A model generated the notes under the pieces. The model was not told the DNA's origin, did no database searches, and saw only the letters and a program-made list of their open reading frames with translations. Shown here piece after piece: positions 56,595-64,000 of a stretch of DNA of 64,000 nucleotides. The stretch covers positions 1,054,001 to 1,118,000 of the forward strand of contig NZ_CP113929.1 in the NCBI RefSeq assembly GCF_029392075.1, read 5' to 3'. The stretch is from Bifidobacterium sp. ESL0704. GTDB lineage: Bacteria; Actinomycetota; Actinomycetes; Actinomycetales; Bifidobacteriaceae. The translations under genes and the position numbers were made by a program. Numbering within the stretch: position 1 is the first letter of the stretch; every line of letters starts with the position of its first letter.

Positions 56595-58151
56595 CTATGC
56601 CCTCCTTGTGGTGCTGGCTGTGGTGGCGCTGGTAGACCGATCGTGTCGTGATGATTCTGCGTGGCGGTATTCGTTGTTCCTGTATCGGCTTTCGTATTTG
56701 GCGAAATGCGGCAGGCGCTCGCGTTCCTCAGGTTTGAGCGAGGCCAGGAATTCGTCTTCGTAATCGTCCAGAGCGGTGGGGTAGTCGCCGTTGAAGTAGG
56801 CGACGCACAGGCCTCCGTATGGCGCGTCGGCGTTGAGCCCTATGGATTTGATAAGGCCATCAAGGCTGAGGAATTGCAGGGAATCCGCGCCGATATACTT
56901 GCGGATTCCCTCGACGCTCATGCGTGCGGCGATGAGCTCGCGGGTCGTGGAGATGTCGATACCGTAGAAGCACGGGTATTTCAGTGGCGGCGAGCTGATG
57001 CGCATGTGCACTTCCGCCGCTCCCGCCTCGCGCAACAGCTGGACGATGCGCTTGGAGGTGGTGCCGCGCACAATGGAATCGTCGATGACGATGATTCGCT
57101 TGCCTTTCACCACGCCACGGACGGCCGAAAGCTTCATGCGCACACCCTGTTCGCGTAGTTCCTGCGTCGGTTGGATGAACGTGCGGGCGATATATTGGTT
57201 CTTGATCAGTCCCATTTCGTTGGGCAGGCCGCTGGCTTCAGCATAACCTGATGCTGCGGAAAGCGAGGAGTTCGGCACGCCGATGACCATGTCCGCGTCC
57301 ACAGCCGTTTCGCGGGCAAGACGAGCGCCCATACGTTTGCGGGCGGAATGGACGTTGACGCCGTAGATGTTGGAATCCGGACGGGCGAAATAGATGAACT
57401 CCATCGAGCAGATCGCCAGCTGGGTCGTGTCGGTGTAAGTGTCGATGCGGTAGCCGTTGTCGTCCACCACGACGATTTCGCCGGGCTTGATGTCACGGAC
57501 CAGTTCGGCACCCACCGTGTCCAGCGCACAGGTCTCGCTGGCCAACACGTAGGCCCCGTTGCTCATGCGTCCCAATGAAAGCGGACGGAAGCCGTTCGGG
57601 TCGAGCGCCCCGATCATCGCGTTCTTGGTCATCAGCAGATAGGCGAAACCGCCATGAACGATGTTCAGCGCTTCTTTGAGTTTTTCGACGAACGTCGGCT
57701 TGCTCGAACGGCGGATCAGGTGCATCAGCACTTCGGTGTCCGAATTGGAGTGGAAAATGGCGCCTTCGTTCTCAAGCTGGGTGCGCAGCGCGATGCAGTT
57801 GGTGAGGTTGCCGTTGTGGGCCAACGCGATGTCGCCGTCATGGAATGAGAAGATGAACGGTTGGATGTTGTCGATGCCGCCGGTGCCGCTGGTGGCGTAA
57901 CGGACGTGGCCGATGGCGCGATCGCCGGTGAGTCGTTCGATCTCGTGCTCGTCATGGAACACTTCGGTCAGCAATCCCAACCCTCGGTGGCCGATGAGCC
58001 TGCCGTGATCGTTCGAGACCATGCCGGCGCCTTCTTGCCCACGGTGCTGCAGCGCGTGCAAGCCGAAGTAGGTAAGGCGCGCCGCATCGGGGTGGCCCCA
58101 GACGCCGAATAGACCGCATTCCTCGTGAACGTCTTCCAGTTCGAATGACAT
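56595..58151 (-). CDS. purF: Amidophosphoribosyltransferase
   Basis: PurF makes phosphoribosylamine, the committed step. The glutaminase nucleophile is C12 in [11 protein letters not shown], so an 11-residue propeptide ([11 protein letters not shown]) must be removed. [10 protein letters not shown] and GNLTNC follow, and the PRPP site reads [17 protein letters not shown]. The open frame extends upstream, but ATG 58151 with AGGAAGG in front is the real start. It begins 1 nt after the purL stop. Length 518 residues; the final Ser/Thr/Arg-rich tail is extra. Confidence 0.97.
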   Translation of the reverse strand: MSFELEDVHEECGLFGVWGHPDAARLTYFGLHALQHRGQEGAGMVSNDHGRLIGHRGLGLLTEVFHDEHEIERLTGDRAIGHVRYATSGTGGIDNIQPFIFSFHDGDIALAHNGNLTNCIALRTQLENEGAIFHSNSDTEVLMHLIRRSSKPTFVEKLKEALNIVHGGFAYLLMTKNAMIGALDPNGFRPLSLGRMSNGAYVLASETCALDTVGAELVRDIKPGEIVVVDDNGYRIDTYTDTTQLAICSMEFIYFARPDSNIYGVNVHSARKRMGARLARETAVDADMVIGVPNSSLSAASGYAEASGLPNEMGLIKNQYIARTFIQPTQELREQGVRMKLSAVRGVVKGKRIIVIDDSIVRGTTSKRIVQLLREAGAAEVHMRISSPPLKYPCFYGIDISTTRELIAARMSVEGIRKYIGADSLQFLSLDGLIKSIGLNADAPYGGLCVAYFNGDYPTALDDYEDEFLASLKPEERERLPHFAKYESRYRNNEYRHAESSRHDRSTSATTASTTRRA

Positions 58152-58152
58152 T

Positions 58153-61100
58153 TCAGGCCTTCCTTTCGTCTGTCGTATCGGCGCTCTTGCCGGTGAAATA
58201 CCGCACACCCGCTTCGAAAATCGGCTGGAACTCGTGGCCGGGGACATTGAGATACAAACCATTCCCGCGGCGTTCGGAATGCCCCATCTTGCCGAGCACA
58301 CGGCCGTCCGGGCTGGTCAGTGCCTCGAGTGCGGCTATAGAACCATTGGGATTGTCGGCCAGATCCATACTCGCGTTGCCGTTTTCGTCTACGTATTGTG
58401 TGGCGATCTGTCCGGTATCGGCAAGCTGTCTGATTTGTTCAGGCGTGGCGACGAACCGTCCTTCGCCGTGGGAGATCGGAATGGTGTAGACATCGCCGAC
58501 CTTGCTGCCGGACATCCACGGTGACAAATCGCTGGAGATGCGGGTGCGTACCAGACGGCTTTGATGACGGCCGATGGTGTTGAACGTCAGCGTCGGCTGG
58601 TTTTCGTTGGGATCGACGATGTCGCCGTAAGGCACGAGACCAAGCTTGATCAGCGCCTGGAATCCGTTGCAGATGCCAAGCATCAGGCCGTCGCGGTTGT
58701 TCAGCAGATCACGCACGGCATCGGCGACGGCGGGGGCGCGGAAAAACGCGGTTATGAATTTCGCCGATCCGTCCGGTTCGTCGCCGCCGGAGAATCCGCC
58801 GGGAATCATGATGATTTGGCTGGCTTTGATTTCCTCGGCCAGCTTTCGTGAGGATTGCGCCACGGCCTCGGGGGAGAGGTTGTTGACGATCAGCGTATGA
58901 GGGTCGGCACCTGCCGCCGCGAACGCCGCCGCAGCGTCATACTCGCAATTGTTGCCGGGGAAGACCGGAATGAGCACGCGCGGTTTGGCCTTCAACGGAT
59001 TGCCGGCATAAAAAGCCTGCCGTCCCTTGCGGTAACTGATGGTTTCCGTTTCGCTCTGTGTTCCGGTTTCGCTTGCATGTCGACTTGCCTTGCTGCGATA
59101 GGGGAAGATTTCCTCCATCGCGGATTCCCAGACGTCCTGCAAACCGTCGAGATCGACGGTCTCGCCTGCGGCTGCGAATTCGTAGGCATCGGTTGTCGTG
59201 CCGATAACGCTGACATTCACATGGGCGTTGCCTTCCGGCACTTCGGCGTCTTCGGACAGTTCCACGATAAAGGAGCCATATGCGGGCTCGAACAAGGCAT
59301 CCAGACTGAAGGCATCATCGAGCTTGACGCCGATTCGGTTGCCCAGCGTCATCTTGAACAATGCTTCCGCGCTTGCGCCATAACCGGGCGTCGAAACTGC
59401 GAGGGTCTGGTCGGCGGTGGTCAGACCCTCGACCAATGCGATCGTTTCCAGCAGATCGCCGGGGTCGGCAATGAGACGGTAAGCGTTCTCGGCATCGTTG
59501 GTGTTGTCGCCAGCTTTTCCATATCCGTATCGTTTCGGCGCGATGCGGACGATGCGATGCCCTGCAGCCTTGAATTCCGGCGATATGGTGCCGTTCATGT
59601 TCCCGGTCGACACGGCAAAGGAAACCAACGTGGGTGGTACATCCATCTCCTGGCCATCCTGCTCGAAGCTGCCACTCATCGAATCCTTGCCGCCGATGGC
59701 CCCGACCTTCAAGTCGAGCTGTGCGCTCAATGCGCCGAGCAGCGCCGCTGTCGGTTTGCCCCAGCGTTTCGGGTCATCGTGCAGCTTGCCGAAATACTCC
59801 TGGAAGCTGAGGTAGGCGTTCTCTCGGGTGAAGCCGGTCGCCACAAGTTTGCATACCGATTCGACCACGGCCAGATAGGCTCCGGCGAACTGGTTGCGCT
59901 CGGTGATATACGGGTTGAATCCCCACGCCATGGCGCTGGCGGTGGTGGTCTTGCCTCCCGGCACGGGAAGTTTGGCGACCATGGCCTGACTCGGCGTCAG
60001 CTGTTCGCGCCCACCGAACGGCATCAGCACGGTGCCGGCGCCGATGGTGGAGTCGAAACGTTCGGCAAGGCCCTTGTTGCCGGCGACGTTGATGTCGCTG
60101 ACCAACGAGGTCAGGCGTTGCTTGAGGTCTCCGGATTTCCAGTCTTCGGGAACCGTATAATTCCCAGCCGGCAGCACACGCACATTCTGATGCTTCGCGG
60201 CACCGTTCGAGGCAAGGAACTTGCGGGAGAGGTCGACGATGCGCTTGCCGCGCCAATCCATGGTCATCCTTGGCTCGGCGGTGACGGTGGCGATGACCGT
60301 GGCTTCAAGGTTCTCTTCGCGTGCATACCGCAAGAACTCGTCCACATCCGTGTCCGCCACGTCGACGGCCATGCGCTCCTGCGACTCGGAAATCGCCAGT
60401 TCGGTGCCGTCCAAGCCTTCGTATTTCTTGGGGACCTTGTCGAGATTGATCTTGAGGCCATCCGCGATTTCGCCGGTCGCAACGGATACGCCGCCCGCTC
60501 CGAAATCGTTGCAGCGTTTGATGAGCACGCTGGCATCGTGACGGCGGAAAAGCCGTTGCAGCTTGCGCTCGACGGTGGCGTTGCCTTTTTGCACCTCGGC
60601 TCCCGATTCGGTGAGGCTTTCGGTGTCTTGCGCCTTGGAAGCTCCTGTGGCGCCGCCGATGCCGTCGCGCCCGGTACGTCCGCCCAAAAGGATGATCTTG
60701 TCGCCGGGTGCCGGCGTTTCACGGCGCACGTTGATGGCAGGTGCTGCGCCCACCACGGCCCCGACCTCCATGCGCTTGGCGATATAGCCGGGATGATAGA
60801 TTTCATTGACCTGCCCGGTAGCCAGCCCGATCTGGTTGCCGTATGAGGAATATCCTTGAGCGGCGGTGGTGACGAGCTTGCGCTGCGGCAGTTTGCCTTC
60901 CAATGTTTGCGAAACCGGGACTCGCGGATCGCCGGCACCGGTGACGCGCATGGCCTGATAGACGTAGGCGCGGCCGCTCAAGGGATCGCGGATGCAGCCG
61001 CCGATGCAGGTGGCGGCCCCGCCGAACGGCTCGATTTCCGTGGGATGGTTATGCGTCTCGTTTTTGAAGAGGAAGAGCCAGTCTTCCGGTTTGCCGTCAA

Positions 61101-62013
61101 CATCGACCTTGATCTTGACGGTGCAGGCGTTGATTTCCTCGGATTTGTCGAGTCCGGTCAGTTCGCCGTTGGCTTCCAGCGATTTGGCGCCGATGGTGCC
61201 CATATCCATCAAAGTCACCGGTCTGGCGCTGCGTCCCAGATCCTGCCGGACCTTGAGATAACGCTCGAACGCGGCTTTGACCACGGTGTCGTCGATGTCG
61301 ACCTGCGTCAGCTCGGTGCCGAAGGTGGTGTGGCGGCAATGATCGGACCAATAGGTGTCGATGACCTTGATTTCGGTGATCGTCGGTTCGCGGTGCTCGC
61401 CGAGGAAATAGGTCTGGCAGCACTTCGCGTCGCCAAGATCCATCGCCAGTCCGCGCTCGGCGATGAAACGTTGCAATCCGGCGTCGTCGAGTTCGTTGAA
61501 TCCGTCGATCACTTCGACATCCGCCGGAACCTTGACCTCGGTTTGCAGCGTTTCACGCGTCTCCAGTCCTGTTTCATGTGCGTCGACCGGGTTAATCACG
61601 TAGCGTTTGATAGCTGAAACGTCATCAGGGGAAAGCTTGCCGTACAGCGCGTAGATTTTCGCGGTCCGTACTTCCGGCCGTGTCCCTTGGCTCAACAGCT
61701 GGATGCACTGGCTGGCCGATTCCGCACGTTGGTCGAACTGACCGGGCAGGTATTCCACGGCGAAGACCTGGGCCCCGCTTACATCGGGCAACTCCCGTGT
61801 GGCCGTGTCGACCGGCGGTTCGCTGAAAACGGTCGGGACGGCGGCATCGAAAAGCTTGGAATTCAAGCCTTGGGCGTCGTAGCGGTTGATGATGCGGACG
61901 CGAACGAGCTCGGTGAGTCCCAGCACGTCACGCAACTCGTTGGTGAGATTGGCGGCTTCTACATCAAAGCCGGGTTTCTTTTCTACATATACGCGAAAAA
62001 CTGTTGAAAGCAC
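58153..62013 (-). CDS. purL: Phosphoribosylformylglycinamidine synthase, single-chain type
   Basis: A 1,286-residue enzyme that converts FGAR to FGAM with ATP and glutamine. This is the large form that joins the PurS-like, PurL and PurQ parts. It has TDSHCRHTTF-like [42 protein letters not shown], and the C-terminal glutaminase with the nucleophile in [13 protein letters not shown] at 62013 starts [20 protein letters not shown] behind AAGGAC. It leads the tight purL-purF-purM block; a terminator separates it from purC. Confidence 0.97.
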   Translation of the reverse strand: MLSTVFRVYVEKKPGFDVEAANLTNELRDVLGLTELVRVRIINRYDAQGLNSKLFDAAVPTVFSEPPVDTATRELPDVSGAQVFAVEYLPGQFDQRAESASQCIQLLSQGTRPEVRTAKIYALYGKLSPDDVSAIKRYVINPVDAHETGLETRETLQTEVKVPADVEVIDGFNELDDAGLQRFIAERGLAMDLGDAKCCQTYFLGEHREPTITEIKVIDTYWSDHCRHTTFGTELTQVDIDDTVVKAAFERYLKVRQDLGRSARPVTLMDMGTIGAKSLEANGELTGLDKSEEINACTVKIKVDVDGKPEDWLFLFKNETHNHPTEIEPFGGAATCIGGCIRDPLSGRAYVYQAMRVTGAGDPRVPVSQTLEGKLPQRKLVTTAAQGYSSYGNQIGLATGQVNEIYHPGYIAKRMEVGAVVGAAPAINVRRETPAPGDKIILLGGRTGRDGIGGATGASKAQDTESLTESGAEVQKGNATVERKLQRLFRRHDASVLIKRCNDFGAGGVSVATGEIADGLKINLDKVPKKYEGLDGTELAISESQERMAVDVADTDVDEFLRYAREENLEATVIATVTAEPRMTMDWRGKRIVDLSRKFLASNGAAKHQNVRVLPAGNYTVPEDWKSGDLKQRLTSLVSDINVAGNKGLAERFDSTIGAGTVLMPFGGREQLTPSQAMVAKLPVPGGKTTTASAMAWGFNPYITERNQFAGAYLAVVESVCKLVATGFTRENAYLSFQEYFGKLHDDPKRWGKPTAALLGALSAQLDLKVGAIGGKDSMSGSFEQDGQEMDVPPTLVSFAVSTGNMNGTISPEFKAAGHRIVRIAPKRYGYGKAGDNTNDAENAYRLIADPGDLLETIALVEGLTTADQTLAVSTPGYGASAEALFKMTLGNRIGVKLDDAFSLDALFEPAYGSFIVELSEDAEVPEGNAHVNVSVIGTTTDAYEFAAAGETVDLDGLQDVWESAMEEIFPYRSKASRHASETGTQSETETISYRKGRQAFYAGNPLKAKPRVLIPVFPGNNCEYDAAAAFAAAGADPHTLIVNNLSPEAVAQSSRKLAEEIKASQIIMIPGGFSGGDEPDGSAKFITAFFRAPAVADAVRDLLNNRDGLMLGICNGFQALIKLGLVPYGDIVDPNENQPTLTFNTIGRHQSRLVRTRISSDLSPWMSGSKVGDVYTIPISHGEGRFVATPEQIRQLADTGQIATQYVDENGNASMDLADNPNGSIAALEALTSPDGRVLGKMGHSERRGNGLYLNVPGHEFQPIFEAGVRYFTGKSADTTDERKA

Positions 62014-62081
62014 TGATGGTCCTTAGCACTGCTGGCAAGAAGGGGAAAGTAAAAATGTATTGAAAACAGGAATGTGGAACA

Positions 62082-62123
62082 ACCAAAAATCGCTCGTACA
62101 CCATCCGTTGGTGTACGAGCGAT
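62082..62123 (-). terminator. Intrinsic terminator downstream of purC
   Basis: A perfect 15-bp stem (62089-62103 with 62109-62123, loop TCCGT) is followed on the minus strand by TTTTTGG. It lies directly after the purC stop, so purL needs its own promoter; TTGTTC and TACATT 17 nt apart (about 62083-62055 on the minus strand) are candidates. Confidence 0.85.
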
Positions 62124-62126
62124 ATG

Positions 62127-62876
62127 TCATTCGACCTTGACGCCACGAGCGTCGGCCAGGTTAAGCAAACGCTTGTAGATTTCCTCATATGCGGGGATGA
62201 TGTCGCCGAGATCTCTGCGGAAGAGGTCCTTGTCGAGATGTTCGACTTTGCCGGACCCGTCCTTCAGGTCCCAGAGCCTGCAGGTGTCGGGGGTGATCTC
62301 GTCGGCCAGGACGATTTCGCCGTCTTTGTTCTTGCCTTCCTCGATCTTGAAATCGACCAGTTTCACGTCGATGTCCTGGAAGATCTTGGTGAGCTTCTCG
62401 TTGATGTCACGAGTCTGCCGTGAGACTTCGGCCATGTCCTCGTCGCTGGCCAGGCCAAGGGCCACGATGCCGTCGACGTTGATGAACGGATCGTGCAGTT
62501 CGTCGGATTTGAAGCAGAATTCGAGAATCGGGCGTTTCAGTTCCGTTCCTTCCTTGACGCCATAGCGCTTGGCAAAGGAACCCGCAGCGGTGTTGCGCAT
62601 GATGATTTCAAGCGGGAACATCGTGATTTTCTCATTGAGCTGTTCGGTGTCGGAAATACGGCGGACGAAATCCGTCTTGACGCCTTCGGCTTCCAAAAGC
62701 CTGAAAAGAACCGTGGTGATGCGGTTGTTGAGGCTTCCCTTGCCTTGAATCTGGGCTTTTTTCGCGCCGTCGCCGGCAGTGGCCTGATTCATATATTCGA
62801 CCCACAGCACATCCGGGTCATTAGTTGAATAGAGTTTTTTGGCTTTGCCCTTGTAGAGCATGTCCAGTTTCTCCAT
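62127..62876 (-). CDS. purC: SAICAR synthetase
   Basis: The 249-residue enzyme joins CAIR and aspartate. It starts [20 protein letters not shown] and has [13 protein letters not shown], the substrate loop [17 protein letters not shown], and VDFKIEEG with [16 protein letters not shown] 62876 follows GGGAAGGG; the open frame upstream is non-coding. Upstream is about 290 nt of AT-rich DNA before purT. Confidence 0.97.
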   Translation of the reverse strand: MEKLDMLYKGKAKKLYSTNDPDVLWVEYMNQATAGDGAKKAQIQGKGSLNNRITTVLFRLLEAEGVKTDFVRRISDTEQLNEKITMFPLEIIMRNTAAGSFAKRYGVKEGTELKRPILEFCFKSDELHDPFINVDGIVALGLASDEDMAEVSRQTRDINEKLTKIFQDIDVKLVDFKIEEGKNKDGEIVLADEITPDTCRLWDLKDGSGKVEHLDKDLFRRDLGDIIPAYEEIYKRLLNLADARGVKVE

Positions 62877-63168
62877 TAAATCGCCCTTCCCGTAGAGTAA
62901 CGAGATTGATTGAATAGGTGAACTTACAACCAAAAATATAGCAATCGGTGCTAACAAATTCGAAGCCTGTTAGCAAGAAAATACGGCAATCGACGGTTCA
63001 TGTTTCCGGTCGATTTTTGGAATTCTGGCGTTTTTCCAAGCAAAAACGGCTTTGTAAATTTTCTGTTTCATGTTCGTTCATATTGCCGGGCAACATGAAA
63101 CGTCTCGAATATTGAACAGCTGAATACCGGCAATATCGAGTGAGAACCGGATCGTTCCCTGATCTCCA
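62877..63168. other. Intergenic region between purC and purT
   Basis: About 290 bp, AT-rich. CGTTTTT (63029-63035) can pair with AAAAACG (63042-63048), a weak hairpin that might end purT transcription. No gene is supported; the purC promoter should be here. Confidence 0.4.
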
Positions 63169-64000
63169 TTATTGCGTGATGGTGATGTCTAACATCGATT
63201 CCACCTGTGTCGCCTGTTGCCGTGCCTCGGTTTCGTTTTGGCCGACAGCCAAGGCGACGGCCATGCGACGGTGACTGTTGACGGTTGGCTTGCCGAAGAT
63301 GCGCAGGCCGGTATCAGGTTGCGACAGAGCCTGCGGAATATTGGAGAAAGTCACTGATCCGTTTCCGGTGACCACTACGGCATGGCTGGCTGCGATTTCG
63401 TCGTCTTTGAGGGCGAGCGCAACGCTTGATGATGTGACAGGTATTCCCAGAACCGCTCTGGCATGCAGCGCGAATTCGCTCAAACGCTGCGAGATCATCG
63501 TCACCATGCCGGTGTCGTGCGGGCGGGGAGAGACCTCGTTGAAAAGGACTTCGCCATTCTTCAGGACGAATAGTTCCACTCCGAACACGCCCCATCCGTG
63601 TTCACCGTCTTTGTGGGCGATATCGACCAGACCTTCGACCGCTTTGCCGGCGATTTTCTGCGCCTTTTCCAGAACACCGGGATCGACCTGTGCCGGTTGC
63701 CATGATTCTCGATAGTCGCCGTCCTGCTGGCGCTGTCCGATGGGGGAGCAGACCACGATGCCGGCGCTGGAGGAGACGGTGAGCATGGTCAGCTCGTAAT
63801 CAAGCGGGGCGAACGCTTCGACGATGACATGCGCGATGCCGCCGTCTTTCGCGTCCCTTCTTCCGCTTTGCGCTTCCTGCCAGGCCGCTTCGATGTCGCC
63901 GTCATCGTGAAGCACGGATTGGCCGTGGCCAGAGGAGCTCATCACCGGTTTGACCACGCACGGGTAGCCGACGGCTTCGACGCCGGCTTTCAGCTCGTCA
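63169..64000 (-). CDS. purT: Formate-dependent GAR transformylase (partial at window end)
   Basis: Only the C-terminal 277 codons are inside the window; the gene continues past base 64000. ATP-grasp features include VGYPCVVKPVMSSSGHGQS and GWGVFGVELFVLKNGEVLFN (in parts), followed by EVSPRPHDTGMVTM, the PurT/PurK metal site, and FALHARAVLGIP. The wording EVSPRPHDTGMVT distinguishes PurT from PurK. PurT adds a formyl group from free formate, which fits a cell with pyruvate formate-lyase (pflA at the other end of the window). Confidence 0.93.
   Translation of the reverse strand, partial: DELKAGVEAVGYPCVVKPVMSSSGHGQSVLHDDGDIEAAWQEAQSGRRDAKDGGIAHVIVEAFAPLDYELTMLTVSSSAGIVVCSPIGQRQQDGDYRESWQPAQVDPGVLEKAQKIAGKAVEGLVDIAHKDGEHGWGVFGVELFVLKNGEVLFNEVSPRPHDTGMVTMISQRLSEFALHARAVLGIPVTSSSVALALKDDEIAASHAVVVTGNGSVTFSNIPQALSQPDTGLRIFGKPTVNSHRRMAVALAVGQNETEARQQATQVESMLDITITQ

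Overview
The window is chromosomal DNA from a high-GC Gram-positive bacterium, most likely a Bifidobacterium or close relative. The evidence is a translational ileS T-box of the actinobacterial type, luxS, a single-chain PurL, an MprF-type lipid aminoacylase beside an esterase, and an LtaS-like polymerase. The species was not determined.

Layout. 1-6935: end of pflA, T-box plus ileS, then two membrane-anchored DsbA-like thioredoxin-fold genes with the remnant of a third between them. 7334-23432: a visibly AT-richer defence island. It holds a RelE/Phd-type toxin-antitoxin pair, cas3, then the overlapping genes cas5c-cas8c(cas11c)-cas7c-cas4-cas1-cas2, a leader, and a type I-C CRISPR array that I counted by hand as 109 repeats and 108 spacers, the last repeat being degenerate. 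23922-34828: luxS, a GNAT enzyme, alr, an NCS1 permease with a cysteine hydrolase, dgt, dnaG and an anion-type permease. 34984-37371: a decayed patch with a 5'-truncated ATP-binding regulator, a 9-nt microsatellite, a broken histidine kinase and tRNA-Arg(TCT). 37485-53766: gldA, yhbY, purE-purK, a Fur/Zur regulator, MprF-like synthase and esterase, LtaS-like enzyme, and an ABC exporter operon. 53897-64000: purine genes purD, purM, purF, purL, purC and purT on the minus strand.

The most interesting item lies between cas3 and cas5c. The minus strand there carries a crRNA-like unit (about 10501 to 10436): a -10-like box, then the last 10 nt of the CRISPR repeat (GGATTGAAAT), then a 25-nt spacer-like stretch, then a strong hairpin with a T-run. 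The spacer-like stretch matches DNA inside the predicted cas5c promoter, next to a TTC PAM. The first 13 positions match except 6 and 12, which are the positions that Cascade leaves unpaired. This looks like a Cas-regulating RNA (CreR-like) through which the type I-C Cascade would repress its own operon. The array independently supports TTC as the PAM: spacers 42 and 66 overlap on opposite strands, and each reveals a TTC just upstream of the other's protospacer.

The toxin-antitoxin pair sits only 44 nt upstream of cas3 in the same direction, so cas3 may be expressed with an addiction module while the Cascade genes are controlled by the crRNA-like RNA. Other points to follow up: a Y-shaped structured RNA at 49108-49192, two repeated hairpins at 39143-39263, palindromes between purM and purD, and a probable deletion scar at 36244-36614.
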